Program-made: the position numbers and the translations under genes
DNA from: Arthrobacter crusticola
GTDB lineage: Bacteria > Actinomycetota > Actinomycetes > Actinomycetales > Micrococcaceae
Direction of reading: 5' to 3'
NCBI RefSeq assembly: GCF_004357995.1
Contig: NZ_SMTK01000001.1
Location: forward strand, 1-64,000
Length of the DNA: 64,000 bases
In this document: positions 1 to 7,821 of the stretch, in pieces
Layout of the letters: each line of letters opens with the position of its first letter
How positions within the stretch are numbered: position 1 is the stretch's first letter
Notes under the pieces: model-generated
What the model saw: the letters and a program-made list of their open reading frames with translations, nothing else
What the model was told of the DNA's origin: nothing
The model's database searches: none

Positions 1-190
<190 letters not shown>

Positions 191-198
191 CCGCACCG

Positions 199-227
199 CC
201 CGGGCGGGAATCCGTTTTCCGCCCGGG
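199..227 (+). terminator. Terminator-like hairpin after the guaB1-type gene
   Basis: Arms CCCGGGCGGGAA and TTTTCCGCCCGGG pair with one extra G on the left arm around a short loop, starting 9 bases after the stop codon. There is no long T-tract, which is common for actinobacterial terminators. Confidence 0.5.
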
Positions 228-235
228 GGGCCTGG

Positions 236-404
236 GGTAAACTGAAGCCCTTATGGACAGCTCCTCTAGGGGCCGGCCGACGAAGCAGCAGGCGTCACGG
301 AACCGTGACCACGCCCGCCGGCCTTCGTCCGAGGCCGGCAGACCCCGACTTAATGCCCATCACCCCCTTTCTGATGCCGTCCCCGGCCGGGCGGTGAACC
401 GTTC
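236..404 (+). promoter_or_regulatory. Structured 5' leader of the CNNM gene pair (candidate cis-regulatory RNA)
   Basis: The leader can fold into a long nested stem. GGGGCCGGCC near 269-278 pairs with GGCCGGC (333-339) and CCCC (343-346); GACGAAG (279-285) pairs with CTTCGTC (323-329). At the tip, GGCGTCACGG (291-300) faces CCGTGAC (303-309) and ACGCC (311-315) across an AA loop. Three stacked complementary segments are unlikely to be accidental, although the base composition favours pairing. The downstream proteins are CNNM-type membrane proteins linked to divalent metal homeostasis, so a metal- or nucleotide-responsive RNA is an attractive inference. I could not match it to the M-box or yybP-ykoY consensus by eye, so the class is open. 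Confidence 0.4.
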
Positions 405-1757
405 ATGGAGTGGCTCTATCTAGCGGCGGGCCTCCTGCTGATCCTCGGCACCGGCTTCTTCGTCGCCGTCGAGTTCGCCCTCGTCGCCCTTGACCAGACC
501 ACCGTCCAGCGGGCCATCGAGCAGGGCGATAAGAAGGCCGTACCGCTGCTGCGCTGCCTCAAGTCGCTCTCCACCCAGCTCTCGAGCTGCCAGATCGGCA
601 TCACGCTGACCACGCTGCTCACCGGCTATGTCATGGAGCCGTCGGTCGGGCGCCTCTTGGAGGGCCCGCTGGCCGCGCTCGGGCTTTCCGAGGGCGTGGC
701 GTCCTCGGCGTCGCTGATCATCGCGATCGCCCTGGCCACGCTGCTCTCCATGGTGCTGGGCGAACTGGTGCCCAAGAACATGTCGATTGCCCTGCCCTTC
801 AAGATCGGCCGCGCCCTGGCACGGCCGCAGCTTATGGTCACGGCGGTCTTCCGGCCGGCCATCTTCGTGCTCAACGGGTTCTCCAACCGCGTGCTGAACA
901 TCTTCGGGCTCGAGGCCAAGGAGGAGATTTCCGGTGCGCGATCGCCGGCCGAACTCTCCTCGCTGGTGCGGCGGTCGGCCCAGCTGGGCACGCTCGACCA
1001 GGGCACGGCGAACTTCCTAGCCCGCACCTTCAGCTTTTCCGACCGGACGGCGGCCGATGTCATGACCCCGCGCATCCGGATGGAAACCATCGATTCCGAG
1101 CAGACCGTCGCCGACGTCGTCGAGGCGGCCCGGCGCACCGGGTACTCCCGGTTCCCCCTGATCGGAGAGTCGGCCGACGACATCCGGGGCGTCGTCCACG
1201 TCAAGAAGGCCGTCGCGGTGCCGCGCGACCGTCGGGCGTCCCTGCCGGCGGGCACCATCATGACCGATGTCCTGCGGGTCCCCGAGACCGTCCACCTCGA
1301 CTCCCTGCTGCGCGAGCTGCGGGACGCGAACCTGCAGCTGGCCGTGGTGCTCGATGAGTACGGCGGAACTGCGGGGGTTGCGACGCTTGAGGACCTCGTC
1401 GAGGAGATCGTCGGCGAGGTCGCGGACGAGCACGACAAGCTCAAGCCCGGGGTGCTGCAGAGCGCCTCCGGCATCTGGTACTTCCCGGGAATGCTTCGCC
1501 CCGATGAGGTCACCGAGCAGATTCCCCTGCTCACCGTGCCCGACGATGCAGGCTACGAAACCGTTGGAGGCTTCATGATGGCCGAACTCGGCCGGATCGC
1601 CGCCGTGGGGGACACCGTCCCGGTCTCCGGCGGCACCCTTGAGGTGGAGCGGATGGACGGGCGCCGGATCGACCGGGTCCGCTTCCTGCCCGGCCCGTCC
1701 GGGGAGCAGGCCACCCGCACCGGCGCCAACGCCCTGGGCGAGGAGGGCCTACGATGA
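405..1757 (+). CDS. CNNM/HlyC-CorC family protein with DUF21, CBS pair and CorC_HlyC domain
   Basis: A 450-residue integral membrane protein of the DUF21-CBS family (UPF0053, CNNM-like). These proteins are linked to Mg2+/divalent cation transport or regulation; the old name hemolysin is misleading. Residues 1-200 hold the hydrophobic DUF21 region, including FFVAVEFALVALDQT and the acidic LGELVPKN segment typical of the family. About 215-340 hold two CBS motifs (ADVMTPR and VVLDEYGGTAGVATLEDLVE), and 350-435 the CorC_HlyC domain (DEVTEQIPLL, YETVGGFMM). The start ATG has only a weak GGTGA upstream. The stop overlaps the next start as ATGA, so the two CNNM genes are translationally coupled. Confidence 0.9.
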   Translation: MEWLYLAAGLLLILGTGFFVAVEFALVALDQTTVQRAIEQGDKKAVPLLRCLKSLSTQLSSCQIGITLTTLLTGYVMEPSVGRLLEGPLAALGLSEGVASSASLIIAIALATLLSMVLGELVPKNMSIALPFKIGRALARPQLMVTAVFRPAIFVLNGFSNRVLNIFGLEAKEEISGARSPAELSSLVRRSAQLGTLDQGTANFLARTFSFSDRTAADVMTPRIRMETIDSEQTVADVVEAARRTGYSRFPLIGESADDIRGVVHVKKAVAVPRDRRASLPAGTIMTDVLRVPETVHLDSLLRELRDANLQLAVVLDEYGGTAGVATLEDLVEEIVGEVADEHDKLKPGVLQSASGIWYFPGMLRPDEVTEQIPLLTVPDDAGYETVGGFMMAELGRIAAVGDTVPVSGGTLEVERMDGRRIDRVRFLPGPSGEQATRTGANALGEEGLR

Positions 1758-2860
1758 GCGACTGGGCCGGAATTGCCTGGCTGGTGGTGCTGCTGATCGG
1801 CAATGCGTTCTTCGTGGGCGCCGAATTCGCCATCATGTCCGCGCGGCGGAGCCAGATAGAGCCGCGTGCCGATGCGGGGTCCAAACGTGCCCAGACCACG
1901 CTGTGGGCCATGGAGCACGTCTCACTCATGCTTGCCTGCGCACAGCTGGGCATCACCGTGTGTTCGCTGCTCATCCTCCAGGTCGCCGAACCCGCGATCC
2001 ACCACCTCTTCGTGGTGCCGCTGGAAGCGTTGGGCATTCCCGAAGGGGTGGCCGACGGCGCCGCCTTCGGCATCGCCCTGCTGATCGTGACCTTCCTCCA
2101 CGTCACCTTCGGCGAGATGGTGCCGAAGAACATCTCGGTCTCCGCGGCCGACCGGGCGGCGCTGATCCTTGCGCCGCCGCTGGTGATGATCGCCCGCATC
2201 GTGCATCCGGTGATCTCGTCGCTGAACTGGCTGGCGAACCAGATCCTGCGCGCCTTGAAGGTCGAGCCGAAGGATGAGGTCACCTCCTCGTACACGCTCG
2301 AGGAGGTGCAGTCGATGGTTGAGGAGTCGACCAAGCACGGCCTCGTCGACGACGATTCCGGCCTGATCACCAGCGCCCTCGAATTCTCAGGCCAGACCGC
2401 CGAGACGACGATGGTGCCGCTGGCTGACCTCGTGACCCTCCGCACCGACGCCACGCCGGAGGAGTTCGAGCGGGCCGTAGGGCGCACCGGCTTTTCGCGC
2501 TTCGCCCTGGTTGACGAGAAGGAGAATCTCACCGGGTACCTGCACCTGAAGGACATCATGTCCATTCCGCAGGCGCTCTACCAGAGGCCGATCACCGAGA
2601 ACAAGGTGCGCGCCCTTGCCAACCTCAGTCTCTCCGACGAAATCGAGGATGCCCTCGCGGTGATGCAGAAAACCGGCTCCCACCTCGCGCGGGTACTCGG
2701 TCCGGGCGGGGAGACCAGGGGAGTCCTCTTCCTTGAGGATGTGATCGAACAGCTCGTCGGGGAGATCCGGGACGCCACCCAGAACCAGGGTGCACGCCGG
2801 CTCGGCGAGGCGATGACGGAGCACAGCGGCAATCCGCTGCAGGAGGGGCGGCTGCCGTAG
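1754..2860 (+). CDS. CNNM/CBS-domain membrane protein, short form lacking CorC_HlyC domain
   Basis: A 368-residue paralogue of the gene before it, starting inside that gene's stop codon. The DUF21 membrane region covers about 1-195 (NAFFVGAEFAIMSARR, VTFGEMVPKNISV). The CBS pair covers about 205-335 (ETTMVPLADLVTL, LFLEDVIEQLVGEI). After the second CBS motif it ends in about 35 polar residues without a recognisable CorC_HlyC domain, unlike its neighbour. Tandem long and short CNNM paralogues are common in actinobacteria and may form hetero-oligomers. That, and the transported ion, are inference. Confidence 0.88.
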   Translation: MSDWAGIAWLVVLLIGNAFFVGAEFAIMSARRSQIEPRADAGSKRAQTTLWAMEHVSLMLACAQLGITVCSLLILQVAEPAIHHLFVVPLEALGIPEGVADGAAFGIALLIVTFLHVTFGEMVPKNISVSAADRAALILAPPLVMIARIVHPVISSLNWLANQILRALKVEPKDEVTSSYTLEEVQSMVEESTKHGLVDDDSGLITSALEFSGQTAETTMVPLADLVTLRTDATPEEFERAVGRTGFSRFALVDEKENLTGYLHLKDIMSIPQALYQRPITENKVRALANLSLSDEIEDALAVMQKTGSHLARVLGPGGETRGVLFLEDVIEQLVGEIRDATQNQGARRLGEAMTEHSGNPLQEGRLP

Positions 2861-2901
2861 GCCGGGCGCGCGGCGATCTAGGCTAGACTTGATCCGCTAA
2901 C

Positions 2902-2918
2902 GTAAACAATTCTCATTA
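2902..2918 (+). promoter_or_regulatory. Candidate Zur/Fur-type operator upstream of the zinc transporter
   Basis: The AT-rich segment GTAAACAATTCTCATTA stands out from its GC-rich surroundings, 19 bases before the binding-protein start. Read on the minus strand (TGAGAATTGTTTAC) it resembles the Fur-superfamily consensus TGATAATNATTATCA, with several mismatches. The Fur-family gene at the other end of this locus makes a Zur site plausible. Confidence 0.4.
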
Positions 2919-2936
2919 GAGTGGATCGAGGCAGGT

Positions 2937-3908
2937 ATGTCCCGCGCACCCTTGCGCCGCACGGCTTCACTGGCAGGACTCGCCGTACTGGCACTGACGG
3001 CTTCGGCCTGTGGCGGAAACGCCGGCGCGGGGAACGCCGCGGACACCGGGTCGGAGCCGCTTCAGGTGGTTACCGGCACCAATGTGTACGGGAGCATTGT
3101 CGAAGCGATCGGCGGGGACCGGGTGGAGGTCACGGCGATCGTCGACAGCCTGAGCCAGGACCCGCACTCCTACGAGGCGACCGTCCAGGACAAACTGGCG
3201 GTCTCGAAGGCCGACCTGCTGGTAGAGAACGGCGGAGGGTACGACGCGTTCCTGCACCGCCTCGCAGACGAGACCGGCCTGGACCATGACCGGGTCGTGA
3301 CCGCCGTCAGCGTCTCGGGCCTCGAGGGCGCACCGGCGGAGGACGAGCACACCGGGGAGGCCCATGCCGAGGATGGCGGGCACGGGCACGGCTCGTTTAA
3401 CGAGCACGTCTGGTACAGCCCTGCGGCGATGAAGTCCCTTGCCGGCGCCCTCGGCGACACACTGGGCACCCTCGATGAGGCGAATGCAGCCGACTACGAG
3501 GAACGGGCGGAGCGCTTCCAGGACTCGCTTTCGGCCATCGAGGAATCCCTTGCCGCCGGAGGCGAGGGCGCCTTCGCCGCGACCGAGCCCGTCCCGGTCT
3601 ACCTCCTGGAGGCGGCCGGGCTCACCGACGCCACGGTGCCCGAGTACACCGAGGCGGTTGAGGAGGGCAACGACGTGCCGGTGGGGGTGCTCAACGAGAT
3701 GCGGGAACTGCTCGCCTCGGGGAGCGTCGAATTCCTCGCCTACAACGAACAGACCGAAGGACCGCAGACGCAGTCCGTGCGGTCGGCCGCCGAGCAGGCC
3801 GGCGTGCCCGTCGTGGACTTCACCGAGACGCTGCCGGAGGGACAGGACTACCTGGCCTGGATGGAGGCCAATGCGGAGTCGGTCCTGGAAGCGCTGAACG
3901 CCGGGTGA
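2937..3908 (+). CDS. znuA: Zinc ABC transporter substrate-binding lipoprotein
   Basis: A 323-residue cluster A-I metal-binding protein. It has a lipoprotein signal ending in the lipobox LTASAC (Cys at about residue 25), so it is tethered outside the membrane. Metal ligands expected in the family are visible: His in DPHSYEAT, His in NEHVWYSP after an acidic, His-rich loop (about 137-155) typical of zinc-specific members, and an acidic residue in TETLPEGQDY. The third family His lies in a THP-like motif that here reads TEPVPVYLLEAAGL, with Glu instead. The GAGG sequence 6 bases upstream supports this ATG. The next gene overlaps the stop by 4 bases, so this opens a binding protein-ATPase-permease operon. 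Confidence 0.9.
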   Translation: MSRAPLRRTASLAGLAVLALTASACGGNAGAGNAADTGSEPLQVVTGTNVYGSIVEAIGGDRVEVTAIVDSLSQDPHSYEATVQDKLAVSKADLLVENGGGYDAFLHRLADETGLDHDRVVTAVSVSGLEGAPAEDEHTGEAHAEDGGHGHGSFNEHVWYSPAAMKSLAGALGDTLGTLDEANAADYEERAERFQDSLSAIEESLAAGGEGAFAATEPVPVYLLEAAGLTDATVPEYTEAVEEGNDVPVGVLNEMRELLASGSVEFLAYNEQTEGPQTQSVRSAAEQAGVPVVDFTETLPEGQDYLAWMEANAESVLEALNAG

Positions 3909-4738
3909 GTGCCGCAACAGGCCCCGGCGGGCTGGGGCGGGCACCGGTCGTGAGCCTGCGCAACGCCGGGCTGTCCTTCGGTGAGCGCGTGCTGTGGGAG
4001 GGCCTTGACCTCGACATCCACCCGGGCGAGTTCTTCGCCGTGCTGGGCCCGAACGGCTCCGGGAAGACGAGTTTCCTGAAGGTGCTCCTGGGGCTGCAGG
4101 ACCTCGGCTCCGGCACCGCCACCATCAATGGCGGACCGCTGCAGCGCGGCAACCGCGGCATCGGCTACATTCCCCAGCAGCGCCCGTTCGCCGCGGACAC
4201 GCCGCTGCGGGCGCGGGACCTGGTGGGCCTGGGCGTGGACGGCCACCGCTGGGGGGTCCGCCTCCGGGGCCGCGGACACCGCGACACGGTCGACGCGCTG
4301 CTCGCCGAGGTCGGCTCGTCCTCCTACGCCGACGCCCCCGTCGGGAGGCTGTCGGGCGGGGAACAACAGCGCCTGCGTGTGGCCCAGGCGCTGGCCGCCG
4401 AACCGCGCGTTCTCTTGTGTGACGAGCCGCTGCTCTCCCTCGACCTGCACCACCAGCAGGCGGTCAGCGGGCTGATCAACCGGCAGTGCCACGAGAAGAA
4501 CAGTGCCGTTGTCTTCGTCACCCACGAGATCAACCCCATCATCGACTACGTCGACCGCGTGCTCTACCTCGCCGGCGGCCGGTTCCGGGTCGGGGCGCCG
4601 GAGGAGGTCATGACCAGCGAGGTGCTCTCGGAGCTCTACGGCAGCCCCGTCGAGGTGCTCCACCACGAGGGGCGGATCATCGTGGTGGGGCTGCCCGGCA
4701 CGGCGGCCCACCACCACCATCCCGCAGGAGAGGTCTGA
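3905..4738 (+). CDS. znuC: Zinc ABC transporter ATP-binding protein
   Basis: A 277-residue ABC ATPase energising metal uptake from the cytoplasmic face. It shows Walker A GPNGSGKT (about 45-52), Q-loop YIPQQRPF, signature LSGGEQQR (about 146-153), Walker B RVLLCDEPLLSLD with the catalytic Glu, and the H-loop VFVTHEINP. It uses a GTG start overlapping the binding-protein stop (GTGA), and the permease follows two bases after its stop. The C-terminus carries a short His stretch (HHHH in AAHHHHPAG), plausibly weak metal binding but unproven. Confidence 0.92.
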   Translation: MSAATGPGGLGRAPVVSLRNAGLSFGERVLWEGLDLDIHPGEFFAVLGPNGSGKTSFLKVLLGLQDLGSGTATINGGPLQRGNRGIGYIPQQRPFAADTPLRARDLVGLGVDGHRWGVRLRGRGHRDTVDALLAEVGSSSYADAPVGRLSGGEQQRLRVAQALAAEPRVLLCDEPLLSLDLHHQQAVSGLINRQCHEKNSAVVFVTHEINPIIDYVDRVLYLAGGRFRVGAPEEVMTSEVLSELYGSPVEVLHHEGRIIVVGLPGTAAHHHHPAGEV

Positions 4739-4740
4739 TC

Positions 4741-5613
4741 ATGGATTTCCAGTCGTTCATGGAAGCGGTCTTCAACTTCGAGAACTACTCCGAACTGCTG
4801 CCGCTGGTGCGCAATTCGATCTGGGCCGGAGCCGTGCTGGGCCTGCTCGGCGGGCTGATCGGGACCTTCGTGATGATGCGGGACCTCGCCTTCGCCGTGC
4901 ACGGCATCGCCGAGCTCTCCTTCGCGGGGGCAGCCTTCGCGCTCCTGGTGGGCGCGAACGTCGTCCTCGGCTCACTGGTGGGATCGGTGCTCGCGGCCCT
5001 GGTGCTTGGGGTGATGGGGATCCGCGCCCGGGACCGCAACTCGATCATCGGCGTGGTGATGCCCTTCGGCCTCGGGCTCGGCATCCTCTTCCTCGCTCTT
5101 TACGAGGGCCGGGCGGCGAATAAGTTCGGCCTGCTCACCGGGCAGATCGTCTCCGTGGACAATGTGCAGCTGAACCTGCTCGCGGGCTGCGCCGTCGTGG
5201 TGATGGCCGCACTGGCCCTGATCTGGCGTCCGCTGACCTTCGCCAGCGCCGACCCGGACCTGGCGGAGGCCCGCGGCGTGCCCGTGCGCGGCCTGTCAAT
5301 CCTGTTCATGGTGCTGCTGGGCGTGTCGGTCGCGCTGTCCATCCAGGTGGTGGGGGCGCTGCTGGTGCTGGCGCTGCTGATCACCCCAGCCGCGGCCGCA
5401 CTGAAGGTCACCTCGACGCCGCTGCTCGCGGTGCTCCTGAGCATCGCGTTCGCCTGTGTGTCGGTGGTCGGCGGGATCCTGCTGGCCCTCGGCGGTCGTA
5501 TCCCGATCAGCCCCTACGTGACGACGATTTCCTTCGCGATATACCTCGGATGCCGGATCCTGGGGAACCGGCGGAGCAGCGCCCGGCCGGCCCGCGTCCG
5601 CACGGCGGCCTGA
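4741..5613 (+). CDS. znuB: Zinc ABC transporter permease
   Basis: A 290-residue ABC-3 family permease (ZnuB/TroC-like). It begins at MDFQSFMEAVFNFEN, preceded by CAGGAGAGG, which fixes the start even though the frame is open further upstream. About eight hydrophobic helices are visible, with the family segments GLIGTFVMMRDLAFAVHGI and AELSFAGAA near 40-65 and VSVALSIQVVGALLVLALLI near 200-220. It forms the translocation channel with the upstream ATPase. Its stop lies 24 bases from the convergent stop of the Fur-family regulator. Confidence 0.92.
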   Translation: MDFQSFMEAVFNFENYSELLPLVRNSIWAGAVLGLLGGLIGTFVMMRDLAFAVHGIAELSFAGAAFALLVGANVVLGSLVGSVLAALVLGVMGIRARDRNSIIGVVMPFGLGLGILFLALYEGRAANKFGLLTGQIVSVDNVQLNLLAGCAVVVMAALALIWRPLTFASADPDLAEARGVPVRGLSILFMVLLGVSVALSIQVVGALLVLALLITPAAAALKVTSTPLLAVLLSIAFACVSVVGGILLALGGRIPISPYVTTISFAIYLGCRILGNRRSSARPARVRTAA

Positions 5614-5640
5614 CCCCTCGGTCCCTGGCGTTCGAGGTCA
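5611..5640. terminator. Hairpin between convergent znuB and zur-like genes
   Basis: TGACCCCTCG and CGAGGTCA pair with one bulged C, and the two arms carry the stop codons of the converging genes. It could end transcription both ways. There is no T-tract. Confidence 0.35.
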
Positions 5641-6072
5641 GCGCATCGCCTTCGCCGCAGTGCACTCGGGGCACAGCCCGAAGATCTCAACCGTGTGGGC
5701 GGCCTCGGTGAACCCGTGCGCGGCCGCCGTCCGCACCGCCCACTGCTCCACCGCTGGGGCCTCGACCTCCACGGTGCGCCCGCAGTTCCGGCACAGCAGG
5801 TGGTGGTGGTGATGCTCGACGGCGCACCGGCGGTAGACGACCTCCCCGTCGCCCCGGCGCAGGACATCCACCAGGCCGTCGTCGGCCATCGATTGGAGGA
5901 CCCGGTAGACCGTGGGGAGGGAGACGGAGTCTCCCCGGGCGCCCAGGAGGCGGTGAAGCTCCTGGGTGCTCACAAAGTCCTCGAGCTCGTCAAGGGCGGC
6001 GCTGACGGCCAGCCGCTGACGGGTGACCCGCTGTTCGGAGCCCTTACGCGGGTGCTCCACGTCGGATCGCAT
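5638..6072 (-). CDS. zur: Fur-family transcriptional regulator, Zur-like
   Basis: A 144-residue Fur-superfamily repressor. The start chosen is MRSDVEHPRKGSEQR; the frame is open further upstream but without family similarity. An N-terminal winged helix (VTRQRLAVSAALDELEDF, then SLPTVYRVLQSMADDGLVD) is followed by a metal-binding dimerisation half with HHHHHLLCRNCG and the C-terminal pair CPEC. These are the structural zinc cysteines of the family. Its place beside a zinc ABC transporter, convergent with it, points to zinc sensing. Iron (Fur) or peroxide (PerR) sensing is less likely but not excluded by sequence. A TGATAATC-like site lies in its promoter region. Confidence 0.85.
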   Translation of the reverse strand: MRSDVEHPRKGSEQRVTRQRLAVSAALDELEDFVSTQELHRLLGARGDSVSLPTVYRVLQSMADDGLVDVLRRGDGEVVYRRCAVEHHHHHLLCRNCGRTVEVEAPAVEQWAVRTAAAHGFTEAAHTVEIFGLCPECTAAKAMR

Positions 6073-6103
6073 GGGAAGCCCTTTCGGCGGAGGGAAGGAG
6101 GGG

Positions 6104-6121
6104 TCATCATCAAGATTATCA
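6104..6121 (-). promoter_or_regulatory. Candidate Zur/Fur-type operator between the regulator and the MBL-fold gene
   Basis: On the minus strand this reads TGATAATCTTGATGATGA, whose first half matches the Fur-superfamily half-site TGATAAT exactly; the second half is degenerate. It lies between the divergent Zur-like gene and the hydrolase gene and could regulate both. Confidence 0.4.
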
Positions 6122-6148
6122 GCAGGGGCTGGAGGTATCCTGTGCGCT

Positions 6149-6808
6149 ATGAAGCTCACCAAGTACACCCACTCCTGCGTCCGGCTCGAACAGGACGGAT
6201 CGGCCCTCGTGATCGATCCGGGCAGCTTCTCGGAGGTCGAGGAGGCCCTCAGGGGGGCATCGGCGGTGCTCATCACCCATGAACACCCCGACCACCTCGA
6301 CCTTGAGCGGGTCGCGGAGGGGATGGCTGCCGACCCGGGCCTGGAGCTGTGGGCCCCGGCAGCGGCGGCAGCCGCCCTGAGTGCGCGGCTGGGAGCCGGC
6401 GCCTCGGACCGGGTGCACGTGAGCGAGCCTGCCATCCAGTTCACCGCGGGAGGTTTCAGCGTGAGGACCTTCGGCGGGCAGCATGCGCTGATCCACCCGC
6501 ACGTGCCCATGATCGCGAACGTCGGCTACCTCATCAACGACAACGTGTACCACCCGGGGGATTCCTTCATCGTGCCCGACGCCACCGAGGTTCAAACCCT
6601 GCTGGTGCCGGTCCACGCGCCGTGGTCGAAGACCGCAGAGGTGATCGACTTCATTACCTCCGTCCGTGCGGCCAAGGCGTACCCCATCCACGACTCGCTG
6701 CTCACCGACGGCGGGATTGGCCTGGTCGAGTCCCTTCTCGCCCGGTTCGGGGGGTCCGCTGGATCGCGCTACGAGCACCTGTCGCCCGGCCAGACCGCCG
6801 AGGTGTAG
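6149..6808 (+). CDS. Metallo-beta-lactamase-fold hydrolase, UlaG-like
   Basis: A 219-residue MBL-fold protein starting MKLTKYTHSCVRLEQDG; GGAGG lies 13 bases upstream of the ATG. The metal-binding motif ITHEHPDHLD (about 42-51) is the HxHxDH signature. Other candidate ligands are His in VYHPGDSF (the GDS acidic position) and His in YPIHDSLL near the end. The fold suggests zinc-dependent hydrolysis of a phosphoester, lactone or amide; the substrate cannot be read. It is divergent from the Zur-like regulator with a possible operator between them, which would fit a zinc enzyme under zinc control, but that is inference. Confidence 0.85.
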   Translation: MKLTKYTHSCVRLEQDGSALVIDPGSFSEVEEALRGASAVLITHEHPDHLDLERVAEGMAADPGLELWAPAAAAAALSARLGAGASDRVHVSEPAIQFTAGGFSVRTFGGQHALIHPHVPMIANVGYLINDNVYHPGDSFIVPDATEVQTLLVPVHAPWSKTAEVIDFITSVRAAKAYPIHDSLLTDGGIGLVESLLARFGGSAGSRYEHLSPGQTAEV

Positions 6809-6931
6809 GCGGCCCCGGACAGGTCGGGTCCGGCCGGTCAAGCAGGAATTCCGCGCGGGGCGGGCCTTCCGTCCGGTGCGGGCCGCGGTTAACCTCGGGG
6901 GACAATGGCAGCTGCGACGCAAGGGGGCGTG

Positions 6932-7111
6932 ATGGCAGGCAGATTCGAAATCTTCCGCGACGATCAGGAACGGTTCCGCTTCCGGCTCACCGGTGAGGAC
7001 GGGTCGACCCTCATCACCAGCGAGCCTTATGAAGACAAGGAGACGACGGTCGACGGAATCAACGGGCTCCGGGACTGCGCGTCGATGGCCCTGGTCGCCG
7101 ATCTGACCTGA
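6932..7111 (+). CDS. DUF1508 (YegP-like) small protein
   Basis: A 59-residue single-domain protein: MAGRFEIFRDDQERFRFRLT, then TLITSEPYEDKETTVDGING. This is the short beta-rich DUF1508 repeat in one copy. AAGGGGG four bases before this ATG, and the family's usual N-terminus, favour it over an ATG 27 bases upstream. The biochemical role of the family is unknown. Confidence 0.85.
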   Translation: MAGRFEIFRDDQERFRFRLTGEDGSTLITSEPYEDKETTVDGINGLRDCASMALVADLT

Positions 7112-7259
7112 CCCCATCCGCTCCATATGCCTTTCGCGGCGGAGCGGAAGCGGGCCGGTGGAGGAGAAATAGGGCCTTTCGCCCCTGTAGTTCCGGGCGG
7201 TGCGCAGACGAACCTTAGAAAGGATCGTTGCGCACGCACGAACCGGAAGAGGAACTGCA

Positions 7260-7694
7260 ATGGCACAAACGACCCCACCCGGTGGACGGATCAGCCGGGA
7301 TGCAGGGTATTCCCGGCCCGCCCATGAGGGGAACCCGGCCGTGCAGGCCCGGCGGCGGGCTATGGAGAACCACCCATCGAGCATCGGGGCGCGCAAGCTG
7401 AGGATCCTTGTGCGTCTGGATCCGGAACTCGCGTCGGCGCGCATCTGCGTCCGGGGCGTTCTCACCCCGGCCAACCTGTATGCGCTCTACTGCATTGCCA
7501 GGCGCACCAACGGCCTGCAGCCCGGAATGCCCATCACGGTTGACCTCACGGGGGCCCAGGCCCAGGCCGATGCGCTCCAGGCGCTCCATGTGAGCGCCGC
7601 GGAACGGCGCCTGCCGGCCACCGTCGATCCGGCTGGCACCCCCTGCTGGCTCACCGTGCTGGAGCCGGGCCCCGCGACCGGCAGCCGGCGGTAG
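7260..7694 (+). CDS. Hypothetical protein with a STAS-like central region
   Basis: A 144-residue protein of unknown function, with GGAAGAGGA before the ATG. After about 45 polar residues the pattern RILVRLDPELASARICVRGV, then LTPANLYALYCIARRT and MPITVDLTGAQAQADALQAL, resembles the strand-helix order of STAS domains (anti-sigma antagonist fold). The LD/LT-G turn is where a phosphorylatable Ser would sit. The match is structural in flavour and weak; no anti-sigma partner lies next to it. No TM segment or signal peptide is seen. Confidence 0.65.
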   Translation: MAQTTPPGGRISRDAGYSRPAHEGNPAVQARRRAMENHPSSIGARKLRILVRLDPELASARICVRGVLTPANLYALYCIARRTNGLQPGMPITVDLTGAQAQADALQALHVSAAERRLPATVDPAGTPCWLTVLEPGPATGSRR

Positions 7695-7821
7695 TTTAGG
7701 CACCTCCGCCCCCTGCCGTACCCGCCCGCCAGGGCTCTCGGGGGAAGGTCCGCAGCCCCGGCCCGTCGTCAGCCTTCGGGGGTGTCAATGCTGGGGTCGG
7801 CTGTTCGTCCCCGCGGCGCCA

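Noticed and set aside
236..404. Assignment of the CNNM leader to the Mg2+ M-box riboswitch
   Set aside because: The conserved M-box core was not found, only a generally complementary leader.
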